Assembly (NCBI GenBank): GCA_028293005.1
Contig: JAQGLH010000301.1
Coordinates: forward strand, 1-12,089
Length of the DNA: 12,089 bases
Source of the DNA: Alphaproteobacteria bacterium
Lineage (GTDB): Bacteria; Pseudomonadota; Alphaproteobacteria; Sphingomonadales; Sphingomonadaceae
Reading direction: 5' to 3'
A program made the position numbers and the translations under genes. The notes beneath the pieces were generated by a model, which saw only the letters and a list, made by a program, of their open reading frames with translations, made no database searches and was not told where the DNA came from. Positions 1 to 6,206 of this stretch are shown here, piece after piece; within the stretch, counting starts at the first letter, position 1, and every line of letters begins with the position of its first letter.

Positions 1-654
1 CGCGCCAATTCCATATTGACCGATCGTGAACGCCATCGCGCCGAACGCGCCGATCGGGGCCAAGTACATCAACATATGAACGATGCGGAACACGACCGCC
101 GTCAGGGTCCTCAGGCTCCCGAGCAGCCGCTCGCCCTTTTGTCCGATGTGGGCGAGCGCGATGCCGAACAGGACCGCGACCAGCAGCACCTGCAAGATCT
201 CGTTCGAGGTGAACGCGCTGATCATCGTGTCGGGAATGATGCCGAGGACGAACCCGGTCACATTCTGATCATGCGCCTTGCCGACGTAGGTGGCGACCGC
301 GCCTTGGTCGAGCGTCGCCGGGTCGACGTTGAGACCCAGTCCCGGCTGCACGACATTGCCGACCACGAGCCCGATTGCGAGCGCGAGCGTCGATAGGGTC
401 AGGAAATAGGCCAGCGCCTTGGTGCCGATCCGGCCGAATTCCCGAAGGTCGGCCATGCCGGCAATTCCCGTCACCACCGTCAGGAAGATGACTGGGGTGA
501 TGATCATCTTGACCAGCTTGATGAAGCCATCGCCGAGCGGCTTCAGGGCACGCCCCGCATCGGGCCAGAGCCAGCCGACGGCAACGCCAAGCGCGATCCC
601 GATCAGCACCTGGGCATAGAGGCTTTTCCAAAACGACTTGCGCGCTGTCGTCAT
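1..654 (-). CDS. dctA: C4-dicarboxylate/proton (DctA-type) symporter, C-terminal half missing at window edge
   Basis: The minus strand reads open from an ATG at 654 to the window edge, giving 218 residues without a stop. The protein begins [20 protein letters not shown] and continues with hydrophobic segments typical of the dicarboxylate/amino acid:cation symporter (SDF) family. Recognisable pieces are [19 protein letters not shown] (about residues 49-67), the region ending [19 protein letters not shown] (about 149-167) and [20 protein letters not shown] (about 198-217), which closely matches DctA. Family members are about 420-450 residues, so roughly half is visible. The inner-membrane protein would import succinate, fumarate and malate. 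A strong ribosome site (AGGAGG, about 658-663) sits a few bases before the ATG. It is the last visible gene of the leftmost minus-strand run, about 290 bases downstream of an intrinsic terminator, so it should have its own promoter. No adjacent dctB/dctD pair is visible. A close SDF paralogue such as GltP is the main alternative. Confidence 0.9.
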   Translation of the reverse strand, partial: MTTARKSFWKSLYAQVLIGIALGVAVGWLWPDAGRALKPLGDGFIKLVKMIITPVIFLTVVTGIAGMADLREFGRIGTKALAYFLTLSTLALAIGLVVGNVVQPGLGLNVDPATLDQGAVATYVGKAHDQNVTGFVLGIIPDTMISAFTSNEILQVLLVAVLFGIALAHIGQKGERLLGSLRTLTAVVFRIVHMLMYLAPIGAFGAMAFTIGQYGIGA

Positions 655-945
655 GTTCCTCCTGCTCCAGCCGTGCTGACCGGCATGGCGAGCGGGCACT
701 CGGCAGCATTTCGTTGCCGCATGTGTGTCGGCAATCGGTCCACGGTTCTCTCGCCTTTGGGGCTGACGGCTGCCGATTCGCATGATCGAGGTCGCCTCGA
801 AAAGCAATCAAGCGGTGGGAGCCGGCAGGCAGTTCGCCGGCGTGGGGGCATCGCTCGGTGCGGGCAAGAAACGATCGCCAGGTCATGGCAATAAACTTGA
901 GTTCAGCTCGCCGAGCTTACGTTTTCGTCAATCTTTCCAAGGCAA
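655..945. other. Gene-free upstream region of dctA
   Basis: I find no convincing gene here. Short ORFs on both strands have arginine-rich, low-complexity translations and no ribosome sites. The region must hold the dctA promoter, since the terminator at 946-973 separates dctA from the upstream small ORF, but no good -35/-10 pair stands out. It contains a 13-base palindrome at 905-917 (AGCTCG C CGAGCT) and two copies of GGCAATAAA (887-895 and 941-949), one on each side of the palindrome. Either could be an operator element, but this is only inference. Confidence 0.5.
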
Positions 946-973
946 TAAAAAAGCCCCGGCCAAGACCGGGGCT
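946..973 (-). terminator. Rho-independent terminator of the 22-aa ORF
   Basis: On the minus strand an 8-bp stem (AGCCCCGG / CCGGGGCT, 952-959 paired with 966-973) encloses the six-base loop TCTTGG and is followed directly by six T residues (947-952, read from plus-strand A's). The tract begins with the last base of the stem. It lies 23 bases after the stop codon of the small ORF at 996-1064, so it closes that short transcript. On the plus strand the same hairpin is followed only by CTTTG, so termination should favour the minus direction. Confidence 0.85.
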
Positions 974-995
974 CTTTGAATTTCTTTGGTTGGGA

Positions 996-1064
996 TCAGC
1001 CGCGGTCGGCGCCTTTGCCCCAGCCCACGATGACGTCCCAGCGTGTGGCAACTTTCTTGCTCAT
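996..1064 (-). CDS. Candidate 22-residue small protein, unknown function
   Basis: The minus strand encodes MSKKVATRWDVIVGW then GKGADRG and a TGA stop. The ATG at 1062-1064 is preceded at good spacing by AAGGGGAT (about 1071-1078), a strong ribosome site. The ORF is followed 23 bases later by a textbook intrinsic terminator and preceded by a plausible promoter (1115-1143), so it has the layout of a complete monocistronic gene. The peptide is basic (K3, K4, R8) with two tryptophans (W9, W15) around a short hydrophobic VIV core, and has no signal peptide or clear membrane segment. It lies downstream of the CHASE2-EAL gene on the same strand, separated by 106 bases. I do not recognise a named family. 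It could instead be the translated part of a small RNA of about 160 nt, or a leader peptide. Confidence 0.6.
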   Translation of the reverse strand: MSKKVATRWDVIVGWGKGADRG

Positions 1065-1114
1065 CCGAAATCCCCTTTTCAGGCACGCGCGGCGAATCGC
1101 GCTGTGCTAAGGGA

Positions 1115-1143
1115 ACTTTAACCGTAACGATTAAGGATAACAA
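1115..1143 (-). promoter_or_regulatory. Candidate sigma-70 type promoter of the 22-aa ORF
   Basis: Reading the minus strand, TTGTTA (1138-1143) and TAAAGT (1115-1120) are separated by exactly 17 bases. Each matches four of six consensus bases. This would place the transcription start near 1108, giving a leader of about 44 nt before the ATG at 1064 and a transcript of about 160 nt ending at the terminator. Overlapping it is ATAA-N7-TTAAC (1137-1152), one base away from the alphaproteobacterial CtrA consensus TTAA-N7-TTAAC, and further TTAA half-sites lie at 1118-1121 and 1131-1134. The promoter is prediction only. Confidence 0.35.
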
Positions 1144-1170
1144 GCCGTTAACTAACCCAATCTGGCGGGA

Positions 1171-3483
1171 TCATGCGGCCCGGCTCCTCTCGCCAAGCAA
1201 CTGCTTGCTCAGCGTCTTGAAAGCGACCGGCCGGCCGATGTGATAGCCTTGGGCGAGGTCGCAATTCATGTTGGTGAGATCGTCGAGCGTCTCCTGGTCC
1301 TCGACCCCTTCCGCGACGACTTTCTGGCCCAAGGAATGGGCGAGCTGAATCGTCGAGTTGACCATCACCCTGGTGCCGTGATTTTCACGCATCGCCATCA
1401 CGAAGCTTCGGTCGATCTTGATTTCGGTCGCGGGGATTCTTTGCAGATAGTCGAGCGTCGAGAGGCCGGTGCCATAGTCGTCGACCGAAATCTGGACGCC
1501 GTGATCACGCAGCTCCTGCAGCGTCTGCATGTTCGGAAGGCTGCTGCTCAGCGCCGCAGTTTCAGTGACCTCGAGCGTCAGATGCTCAGGCTGTAGCCCA
1601 TGTTTCGCGAGCATCTCGGTCACTTTCGCGACCAATCCTCGATCATCGATCAGCCGCGCCGACAGATTGACCGAGACGCTGAAATCCATGCCGTGGCCAT
1701 TGATCACGGCCGCGACGCGAATGGCATGTTCGAGGACGAAATAGGTGAGCTTCTCGATCCGGTTGTTCTGCTCGGCTGCGAGGATGAACTCGAGCGGGCT
1801 GATCGCCCCCTTTTCGGGATGGGTCCACCGGGCGAGCGCTTCGGCGCTGACGATCTTCCCGGTCGTGAGGTCGAGCTTGGGCTGGTACGCGACCCACAAG
1901 TCACCCCCGTCGACGGCGGCGTCGAGCTGGCTGAGCAGCGACAATTTCCAGGCCGTGTCCTCGTGCGAGCTATGGTCGTGCTCCTTCCACTTCAACCCTT
2001 CGCCATGCGCCTGGTCGGCGGCGAGCAGCGCGCTCGCCAGCCGGTTGGGGATCGAGCGGTCGGCGTCGGCGTCGAAGCCGAAGGTGATCGTCAGGTCATA
2101 TTGCTTGTCCTGGACTATGACCGGACTTCTGAACAGCGTGTGCAACGCGTCGAGATGCTCGCCGGGCGGCATCGTGCCCGCTTCGGCGAACCAGACGAAA
2201 ATGCCTTCGTCGCCCTGATAGAGAATGGGATCTGACGCGCCCACCATCAGCCGCTTGGCGATCTGGTCGATCAATCCTTTTTCGCCGCCGGCGGGGAGCG
2301 CAGCGGCGATGGCGGCATAATTATGGACGCGGGCGGCGATCAGCGCGCGCCCATGATCCACCTTCTGCTGATGAAGCGCGTTCAAGTTCGGGAGTCCCGA
2401 GACCGTGTTCGTCGTCCCCCGTGTCTTGTACATCTGGCGCAATGTCGACCAGCTCAAGCAGGTGCCGACGACGCCCATCAGGAACAGCGACGGCACCACC
2501 TCGGGGAAGATCATCTGCTGCTCGAGAAAAAACGGCAGGACAAGAGCGCCGGCGATTCCGCCGCCGATCGCGGCAATCGAGAAAAGCTTGCGCCGCACGA
2601 ACCCGCAAGCCGCGACGATGGCAAGTGCCGGAATGAATGCTATCAGCCACGGCCACTCGACTGGCGGGCCTTCCTTGAGCGTCTCGGCGCCGAGGATATG
2701 CAAATAGACGCTCGACATGACGCCGTGACCCGGTGCCACATAGCTAGCGCCCCTCGCTCCATAAGTGGCTCCGATGACGACATCTTTGCCCTTGATCCGG
2801 CTGAGCGGAGCCTTTCCCTTAAGCACGTCGACCGCGCTCACCGTCGGAATCGAGGAGGGCTCGAGCGAATAATCGACGAGGAAGTCGCCGGATCGCTGTT
2901 GGGCCCCACCCAGCACCGACGCGAACGACGGGAATGTTCCCTGGTCGAAACTGAGCGCGAAGGGAAGACGGCGAACCCCGCCCATCGCGTTGAATCCGAA
3001 GTTGGTGTGCGCGAGCGTTGCATGTTCGCCGAGTTCAGGGAGCGGATAGCTCTCGATCCGCTCACCGGTCACGCTGTCGACGTCAAATTGCAACGCGAGC
3101 ACAGCCCTCTCGCCGAGACGCTGCACGCTATGCGCGAACTTCTGGTCGTCGGCCGGATCGGTCTTGGAGGTGAAGAGAATGTTGAAGAAGACCCGCTTGG
3201 CCCCCATGCGATCGAGCTGGTCCGCCAAAGCAGCCTGATGGCTCCTCGGCCACGGGAAATTTCCAAGCTCGTTAAGGCTGCGGTCGTCGATCGCGACCAG
3301 CGTGATATCGCCGCTGACCGCATGCGGGCGCGCATCGTTGCGAACGTCGCGCAGCAGATCCTCGATCGTCGCACCGGCCTGAATGGTGCCGAAGATCAGC
3401 CCCGCTAGGCATGACCACAGCAGGATCCGACCGCGATTGCTGCGCGGTTTCAAGGCTTTGGGAAGGAGAGCTGACCAAATCAT
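1171..3483 (-). CDS. CHASE2 / degenerate GGDEF / EAL membrane protein, predicted c-di-GMP phosphodiesterase
   Basis: 770 residues from the ATG at 3483. Order: N-terminal membrane segment (about 20-38), an extracytoplasmic CHASE2 sensor (about 40-275, with the typical GDITLVAIDDRSLNELGNFP region), three more membrane helices (about 278-345), a GGDEF-like domain (about 355-480) and an EAL domain (about 515-760). The GGDEF signature is replaced by QGDEGIF near 423-429, so cyclase activity is unlikely and a GTP-binding regulatory role is possible. The EAL domain looks active: EAL 548-550, NLSA, EVTE, DDYGTG 668-673, KID 689-691, AEGVE 724-728 and QGYHIGRP 745-752 are present. It should hydrolyse c-di-GMP and influence motility or biofilm state. 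An in-frame TTG at 3564 would add 27 residues, but neither start has a clear ribosome site; I prefer the ATG because it sits just before the first membrane helix. No partner gene overlaps it. Confidence 0.9.
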   Translation of the reverse strand: MIWSALLPKALKPRSNRGRILLWSCLAGLIFGTIQAGATIEDLLRDVRNDARPHAVSGDITLVAIDDRSLNELGNFPWPRSHQAALADQLDRMGAKRVFFNILFTSKTDPADDQKFAHSVQRLGERAVLALQFDVDSVTGERIESYPLPELGEHATLAHTNFGFNAMGGVRRLPFALSFDQGTFPSFASVLGGAQQRSGDFLVDYSLEPSSIPTVSAVDVLKGKAPLSRIKGKDVVIGATYGARGASYVAPGHGVMSSVYLHILGAETLKEGPPVEWPWLIAFIPALAIVAACGFVRRKLFSIAAIGGGIAGALVLPFFLEQQMIFPEVVPSLFLMGVVGTCLSWSTLRQMYKTRGTTNTVSGLPNLNALHQQKVDHGRALIAARVHNYAAIAAALPAGGEKGLIDQIAKRLMVGASDPILYQGDEGIFVWFAEAGTMPPGEHLDALHTLFRSPVIVQDKQYDLTITFGFDADADRSIPNRLASALLAADQAHGEGLKWKEHDHSSHEDTAWKLSLLSQLDAAVDGGDLWVAYQPKLDLTTGKIVSAEALARWTHPEKGAISPLEFILAAEQNNRIEKLTYFVLEHAIRVAAVINGHGMDFSVSVNLSARLIDDRGLVAKVTEMLAKHGLQPEHLTLEVTETAALSSSLPNMQTLQELRDHGVQISVDDYGTGLSTLDYLQRIPATEIKIDRSFVMAMRENHGTRVMVNSTIQLAHSLGQKVVAEGVEDQETLDDLTNMNCDLAQGYHIGRPVAFKTLSKQLLGERSRAA

Positions 3484-3759
3484 GTTAATATCAACTTGGC
3501 CATCGCAGAAAAAGGTTATCAAATTGGTATCTATGACCGCCGCAGTGTCCGGTATTTCCCGCAAATGCGCCGTTGAAGGCTCGGTGATCCGCGCTTGCCG
3601 AATGCGAGCGGCGGGTCATTGCTGCTCCGGCTTGGCCGCGGGTCGGAGGTCCTGATCCGGGGATGACCGCAGCCGCGCATTAACCTCGCGGCAGCCGCCC
3701 CCGCATAGAGGGTCCCGCCTTGGGCATTACATCCACATCGGTTCAGTCGGGAGCAGCAC
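3484..3759. other. Intergenic region between divergent CHASE2-EAL gene and small helical gene
   Basis: This 276-base stretch lies between divergently oriented genes and should contain both promoters. The part next to the CHASE2-EAL gene (3480-3540) is notably AT-rich for this window, in line with a transcription start near the ATG and a short or absent leader, but no clear -35/-10 pair is visible. I see no RNA gene and no repeats. Confidence 0.4.
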
Positions 3760-4014
3760 ATGGAAAGTGATCAGGAGCTTTTCGCTCATTGGGCGGCGGA
3801 AGAGCTGATCGCTGCCGGACGAGCGGAGGAGCAGGAGCAGCGCGCGACGCATCGCCGCCGGGCGGAAATGCTGGTCGATATTTTTCGCGCGTTGCGTGCG
3901 CCTCGCGCGAACGATTTGCGGAGCGGCCACCGCCCAGGCATCGGCGGCTTGCTGGCACAGGCCTTCACGCCAGAGCGTGACCCCAACAGGAGTCGAGGTC
4001 CCGGATCTCGTTGA
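3760..4014 (+). CDS. Small charged helical protein, unknown function (first of a related pair)
   Basis: 84 residues, starting MESDQELFAHWAAEELIAAG, with GGGAG about seven bases before the ATG. Residues 5-50 are strongly predicted helical by eye and rich in Ala, Glu and Arg. The C-terminal third is Gly/Pro/Arg-rich and looks disordered. The segment RA-x5-R-x2-H-x3-A (residues 21-35), with an aromatic-Ala pair at 8-9, lines up without gaps with residues 20-34 and 7-8 of the small protein encoded on the opposite strand at 4237-4398, so the two may be paralogues. Small cytosolic proteins of this kind are common in sphingomonads and have no assigned role. Third-position GC is lower than in the flanking metabolic genes, which leaves some doubt that it is coding. 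Confidence 0.5.
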   Translation: MESDQELFAHWAAEELIAAGRAEEQEQRATHRRRAEMLVDIFRALRAPRANDLRSGHRPGIGGLLAQAFTPERDPNRSRGPGSR

Positions 4015-4236
4015 TGCGCGGCAGCGGCGCGAACTGGCTATGCCCGCGAAATCCCTGTTCGACGCGCAAGACACTGCGCCACCGCGCACGTCGCAGGCCA
4101 TGACCCCTGAATGTGCCGAGCAAGCGCGCCTCTACCGGCCCCGCTGATTACCGGCCCAGCTCTATTCGCGCGGGAGGCTGAAGGCCTTACGTGGTGGAAA
4201 CGGTCTAGGCGAAGAGCAAGTGGGTCGCGAAAGCCT
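4015..4236. other. Gap between two convergent small genes, nothing recognisable
   Basis: These 222 bases separate the convergent small genes. ORFs running across them have no ribosome site and low-complexity Arg/Ala/Pro translations. I see no hairpin followed by a T tract and no RNA gene. Confidence 0.4.
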
Positions 4237-4398
4237 TCAAAGAGACGCGCGGGCGGGACCTTCGCTGGCGTCGAGCCGAAGCCGGCAATAGCGGTTGGCC
4301 CAGCCGAGATGCTCCTGCCGCTCGGCCTCGTCGAGCGCGCGCGACGCGAGATAGCGCGCGCCTTGCTCGAGCTGCGCATAATGTTGTGCTTGGTTCAG
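4237..4398 (-). CDS. Small helical protein with apparent CTG start (second of a related pair)
   Basis: A 53-residue reading frame begins (with Met from CTG) MNQAQHYAQLEQGARYLASR and contains DEAERQEHLGWANRYCRLRL. The only possible initiation codon after the in-frame upstream TGA is CTG at 4396-4398: no ATG, GTG or TTG occurs before the helical core. A strong ribosome site, AGGGGAGG, ends five bases before that CTG, exactly where it should be. The alternating Ala/Leu and Arg/Glu pattern gives a convincing amphipathic helix, and RA-x5-R-x2-H-x3-A (residues 20-34) matches the facing small protein at 3760-4014. A possible EcfG-type stress promoter lies just upstream (4422-4446). It could instead be a gene whose ATG was recently lost. 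Function unknown. Confidence 0.6.
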   Translation of the reverse strand: MNQAQHYAQLEQGARYLASRALDEAERQEHLGWANRYCRLRLDASEGPARASL

Positions 4399-4421
4399 AA
4401 CGGCCTCCCCTCATCTGCCAA

Positions 4422-4446
4422 AGCGGACGGGAAGACGAAAAGTTCC
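4422..4446 (-). promoter_or_regulatory. Candidate EcfG (general stress) promoter of the CTG-start small gene
   Basis: On the minus strand GGAAC (4442-4446) is followed after 16 bases by CGCT (4422-4425). The alphaproteobacterial EcfG consensus is GGAAC-N16/17-CGTT, so this is one mismatch away. The implied start site would lie just before the AGGGGAGG ribosome site, giving a leader of roughly 15-20 nt, which fits the gene at 4237-4398. The -10 mismatch and the shortness of the motif keep confidence moderate. Confidence 0.35.
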
Positions 4447-4590
4447 GCGAGTGGCGCGCTCGGCCCGTCCGGCGGCCGGCTCCTGCGCCTCGATTGGCGC
4501 AAGTACCGCCGTGTCGGCTCGGCCTGCGCTCGCCCGCGCCTTGACAAGCGTTCAGCGGACCAGCATCGCTCCGAAGCTCAGGAGAGCTGA

Positions 4591-5187
4591 ATGGCCGCCT
4601 CGCAACCCTTGATTATTGGCATCGGCGGCACCGCGCTGCCGGGCTCGTCGACGGAACAGGCGCTGGCGCTGGCGCTCGCTTCCGCCGAACGCGAAGGCGC
4701 GCGGGTGCGGCTGTTCGGCAATGCCACGATCAGCGTGCTGCCCCATTATCTCACCCCCGCCAGCTCGGAATCCGCCGAAGGCCGCGAGCTGGTCGAGCAT
4801 GTCCGCCAGGCCGACGGCCTGATCGTCGCCAGCCCCGCATATCACGGCTCGATTTCGGGGATGGTGAAGAATGCAATCGACTATTTCGAGGACACCGCCG
4901 GCGACAAGCGCGTCTATCTCGACGGTGTGCCGGTTGGCCTGATCGTCACCGCTTACGGCTGGCAGGCGACCGGAAGCACCTTGGCGACGCTGCGCTCGAT
5001 CGTCCATGCGCTGCGCGGCTGGCCGACCCCGCTCGGCGCGGCGATCAACACTTCGGGCCGGATCTTCAACGACGGCCAGTGCAGCGACGATGGCGCGGCC
5101 GCTCAGCTCGATCTGATCGGCCGCCAGGTCTATGAGTTCGCGCGCCTGCGAATGCAGGACCCGCGCATTATGGAAACCGCCGACTGA
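4591..5187 (+). CDS. NAD(P)H-dependent FMN reductase family flavoprotein
   Basis: 198 residues with the flavodoxin-like fold of the NADPH-dependent FMN reductase family (PF03358). The N-terminal strand LIIGIGGTALPGSST (7-21) is the FMN-phosphate loop, and SPAYHGSISGMVKNAIDYF (81-99) is the highly conserved flavin-ring segment. Length fits the family's usual 170-200 residues. It probably acts in the cytosol as a reductase of FMN, quinones or other electron acceptors; the substrate cannot be read from sequence. AGGAGA five bases before the ATG is a good ribosome site. A TTGACA at 4541-4546 could be the -35 element, but no matching -10 is visible. It is a single-gene unit, followed by a tRNA on the other strand. 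Confidence 0.88.
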   Translation: MAASQPLIIGIGGTALPGSSTEQALALALASAEREGARVRLFGNATISVLPHYLTPASSESAEGRELVEHVRQADGLIVASPAYHGSISGMVKNAIDYFEDTAGDKRVYLDGVPVGLIVTAYGWQATGSTLATLRSIVHALRGWPTPLGAAINTSGRIFNDGQCSDDGAAAQLDLIGRQVYEFARLRMQDPRIMETAD

Positions 5188-5199
5188 GCGGGGGGTCTT

Positions 5200-5275
5200 T
5201 GGTGGGCGCTGACGGGCTCGAACCGCCGACCCTCTCGGTGTAAACGAGATGCTCTACCAACTGAGCTAAGCGCCC
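5200..5275 (-). tRNA. tRNA-Val (anticodon UAC), CCA encoded
   Basis: The minus strand folds into a complete tRNA: acceptor GGGCGCT/AGCGCCC, D-arm with AGCTCAGTTGGTAGAGC, anticodon stem TCTCG/CGAGA around the loop TTTACAC (anticodon TAC, valine), and T-arm GGCGG-TTCGAGC-CCGTC. The discriminator A at 5203 is followed by CCA (5200-5202), so the 3' end is encoded. It lies 12 bases from the stop codon of the convergent flavoprotein gene. No integrated element is visible next to its 3' end, although tRNA 3' ends often serve as attachment sites. Confidence 0.97.
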
Positions 5276-5356
5276 GCGCTGCGGAAGATCGCGCACTGCC
5301 ATCTCAACCGCTTGAGGGCAAGCCCGCGCCCGGCAAAGCCCGAGCGGCTCTCGCGG

Positions 5357-6097
5357 TCAGCGCTGGCCGGCGGCGGCCAGCGTCACCTGCGGTGCCGCTT
5401 GCGCCTCATCGCCCATGATCCATGCCACCGCCGCTTTGCAGTGAAGCGCGGTCGTATCGTAGACGGGGATGACGTTGGCGACCGGATCGACGAGCATCAC
5501 CAGCTCGGTGCAGCCCAGGATCACCGCCTGGTTGCGCGCCTGGCCCATGATCGTGAGGCAGGTTTTGAGCGTGCGCTGCGACACACGCGAAATCGTCCCG
5601 CGCGTCAGCTCCTCATAGATTATGCGATCGATCTCTTTCATCATCGCCGGATCCGGGGTGGCAATGGCGATGCCGTGCTGCTCGATGCGGTCACGATAGA
5701 AGCTCTCGTTCATCGTGAACCTGGTTCCGATCAGCCCGGCCCTGCGCACTCCATCCTGCACCATCTTGGCGGCGGTGACGTCGCCGATGTGGAGGATCGG
5801 GATCTCGATGGCGGCGGCGACCTCGTCGTAGACCTTGTGCATCGTGTTGCTGCACAGGACCACGGCTTGGGCGCCGGCCTGCTGGAGGCGCCTGGCCGAG
5901 GCGCCGAGCAGATCTGCCAGCACGCCCCAATTCTCCTCGGCTTGCAATCGCGCGACCGGCGCGAAGTCGAAGCTTTCGATCAGCAGGTGCGCGTTGCCGA
6001 TGCCGCCGATCCGGCGCGCCACCCCTTTGTTGATCTGCTCGTAATACATGGCGGTGGAGACCCAGCTCATCCCGCCGATCAACCCCAGTTTGCGCAC
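5357..6097 (-). CDS. Aspartate/glutamate racemase family protein
   Basis: 246 residues from a GTG at 6095-6097, where the protein starts MRKLGLIGGMSWVSTAMYYE, the classic N terminus of the Asp/Glu racemase family (E. coli YgeA-like). AAGGA lies about ten bases upstream. The frame is open further, to 6256, but that part would run into pntB and has no family similarity. Both catalytic cysteines are present: Cys82 in LCSNTMHK and Cys196 in LGCTELVML. These cytosolic, cofactor-independent enzymes interconvert L- and D-forms of aspartate or glutamate, or related broad-specificity substrates; which one cannot be told. It follows pntB on the same strand after a 109-base gap containing an inverted repeat, so it may be transcribed separately. 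Confidence 0.9.
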   Translation of the reverse strand: MRKLGLIGGMSWVSTAMYYEQINKGVARRIGGIGNAHLLIESFDFAPVARLQAEENWGVLADLLGASARRLQQAGAQAVVLCSNTMHKVYDEVAAAIEIPILHIGDVTAAKMVQDGVRRAGLIGTRFTMNESFYRDRIEQHGIAIATPDPAMMKEIDRIIYEELTRGTISRVSQRTLKTCLTIMGQARNQAVILGCTELVMLVDPVANVIPVYDTTALHCKAAVAWIMGDEAQAAPQVTLAAAGQR

Positions 6098-6146
6098 CGT
6101 AGACCGTTCCTTCCCCGCCGCCCGTTCAAGGGGCTCGCACGTGCCT

Positions 6147-6188
6147 AGAACAGACCTGCATCCGGTTCGGTTAACGTTCGGCTGTTCT
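6147..6188. repeat. Inverted repeat AGAACAG / CTGTTCT between pntB and the racemase gene
   Basis: Two perfect 7-base arms, AGAACAG (6147-6153) and CTGTTCT (6182-6188), are separated by 28 bases that include TTCGG twice around GTTAAC. It lies in the 109-base gap between pntB and the racemase. Short arms and a long loop make a terminator unlikely; a two-site operator for the racemase gene, or chance, are both possible. Confidence 0.4.
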
Positions 6189-6206
6189 GGACCGCGTGGG
6201 TGCCGC

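Noticed and set aside
269..886. 205-residue minus-strand ORF overlapping dctA
   Set aside because: Frame-shifted reading of dctA; the DctA frame has the conserved family motifs and the AGGAGG ribosome site.
858..886. Sigma-54-like TGGC...TTGC sequence upstream of dctA
   Set aside because: Spacing between GG and GC is 12 bases instead of 10, so it does not fit a -24/-12 promoter.
2323..3408. 361-residue plus-strand ORF opposite the CHASE2-EAL gene
   Set aside because: Antisense shadow of a well-supported gene; no recognisable domain.
4111..4590. 159-residue plus-strand ORF before the FMN reductase family gene
   Set aside because: No ribosome site, low-complexity translation, and it runs opposite the better supported small gene at 4237-4398.
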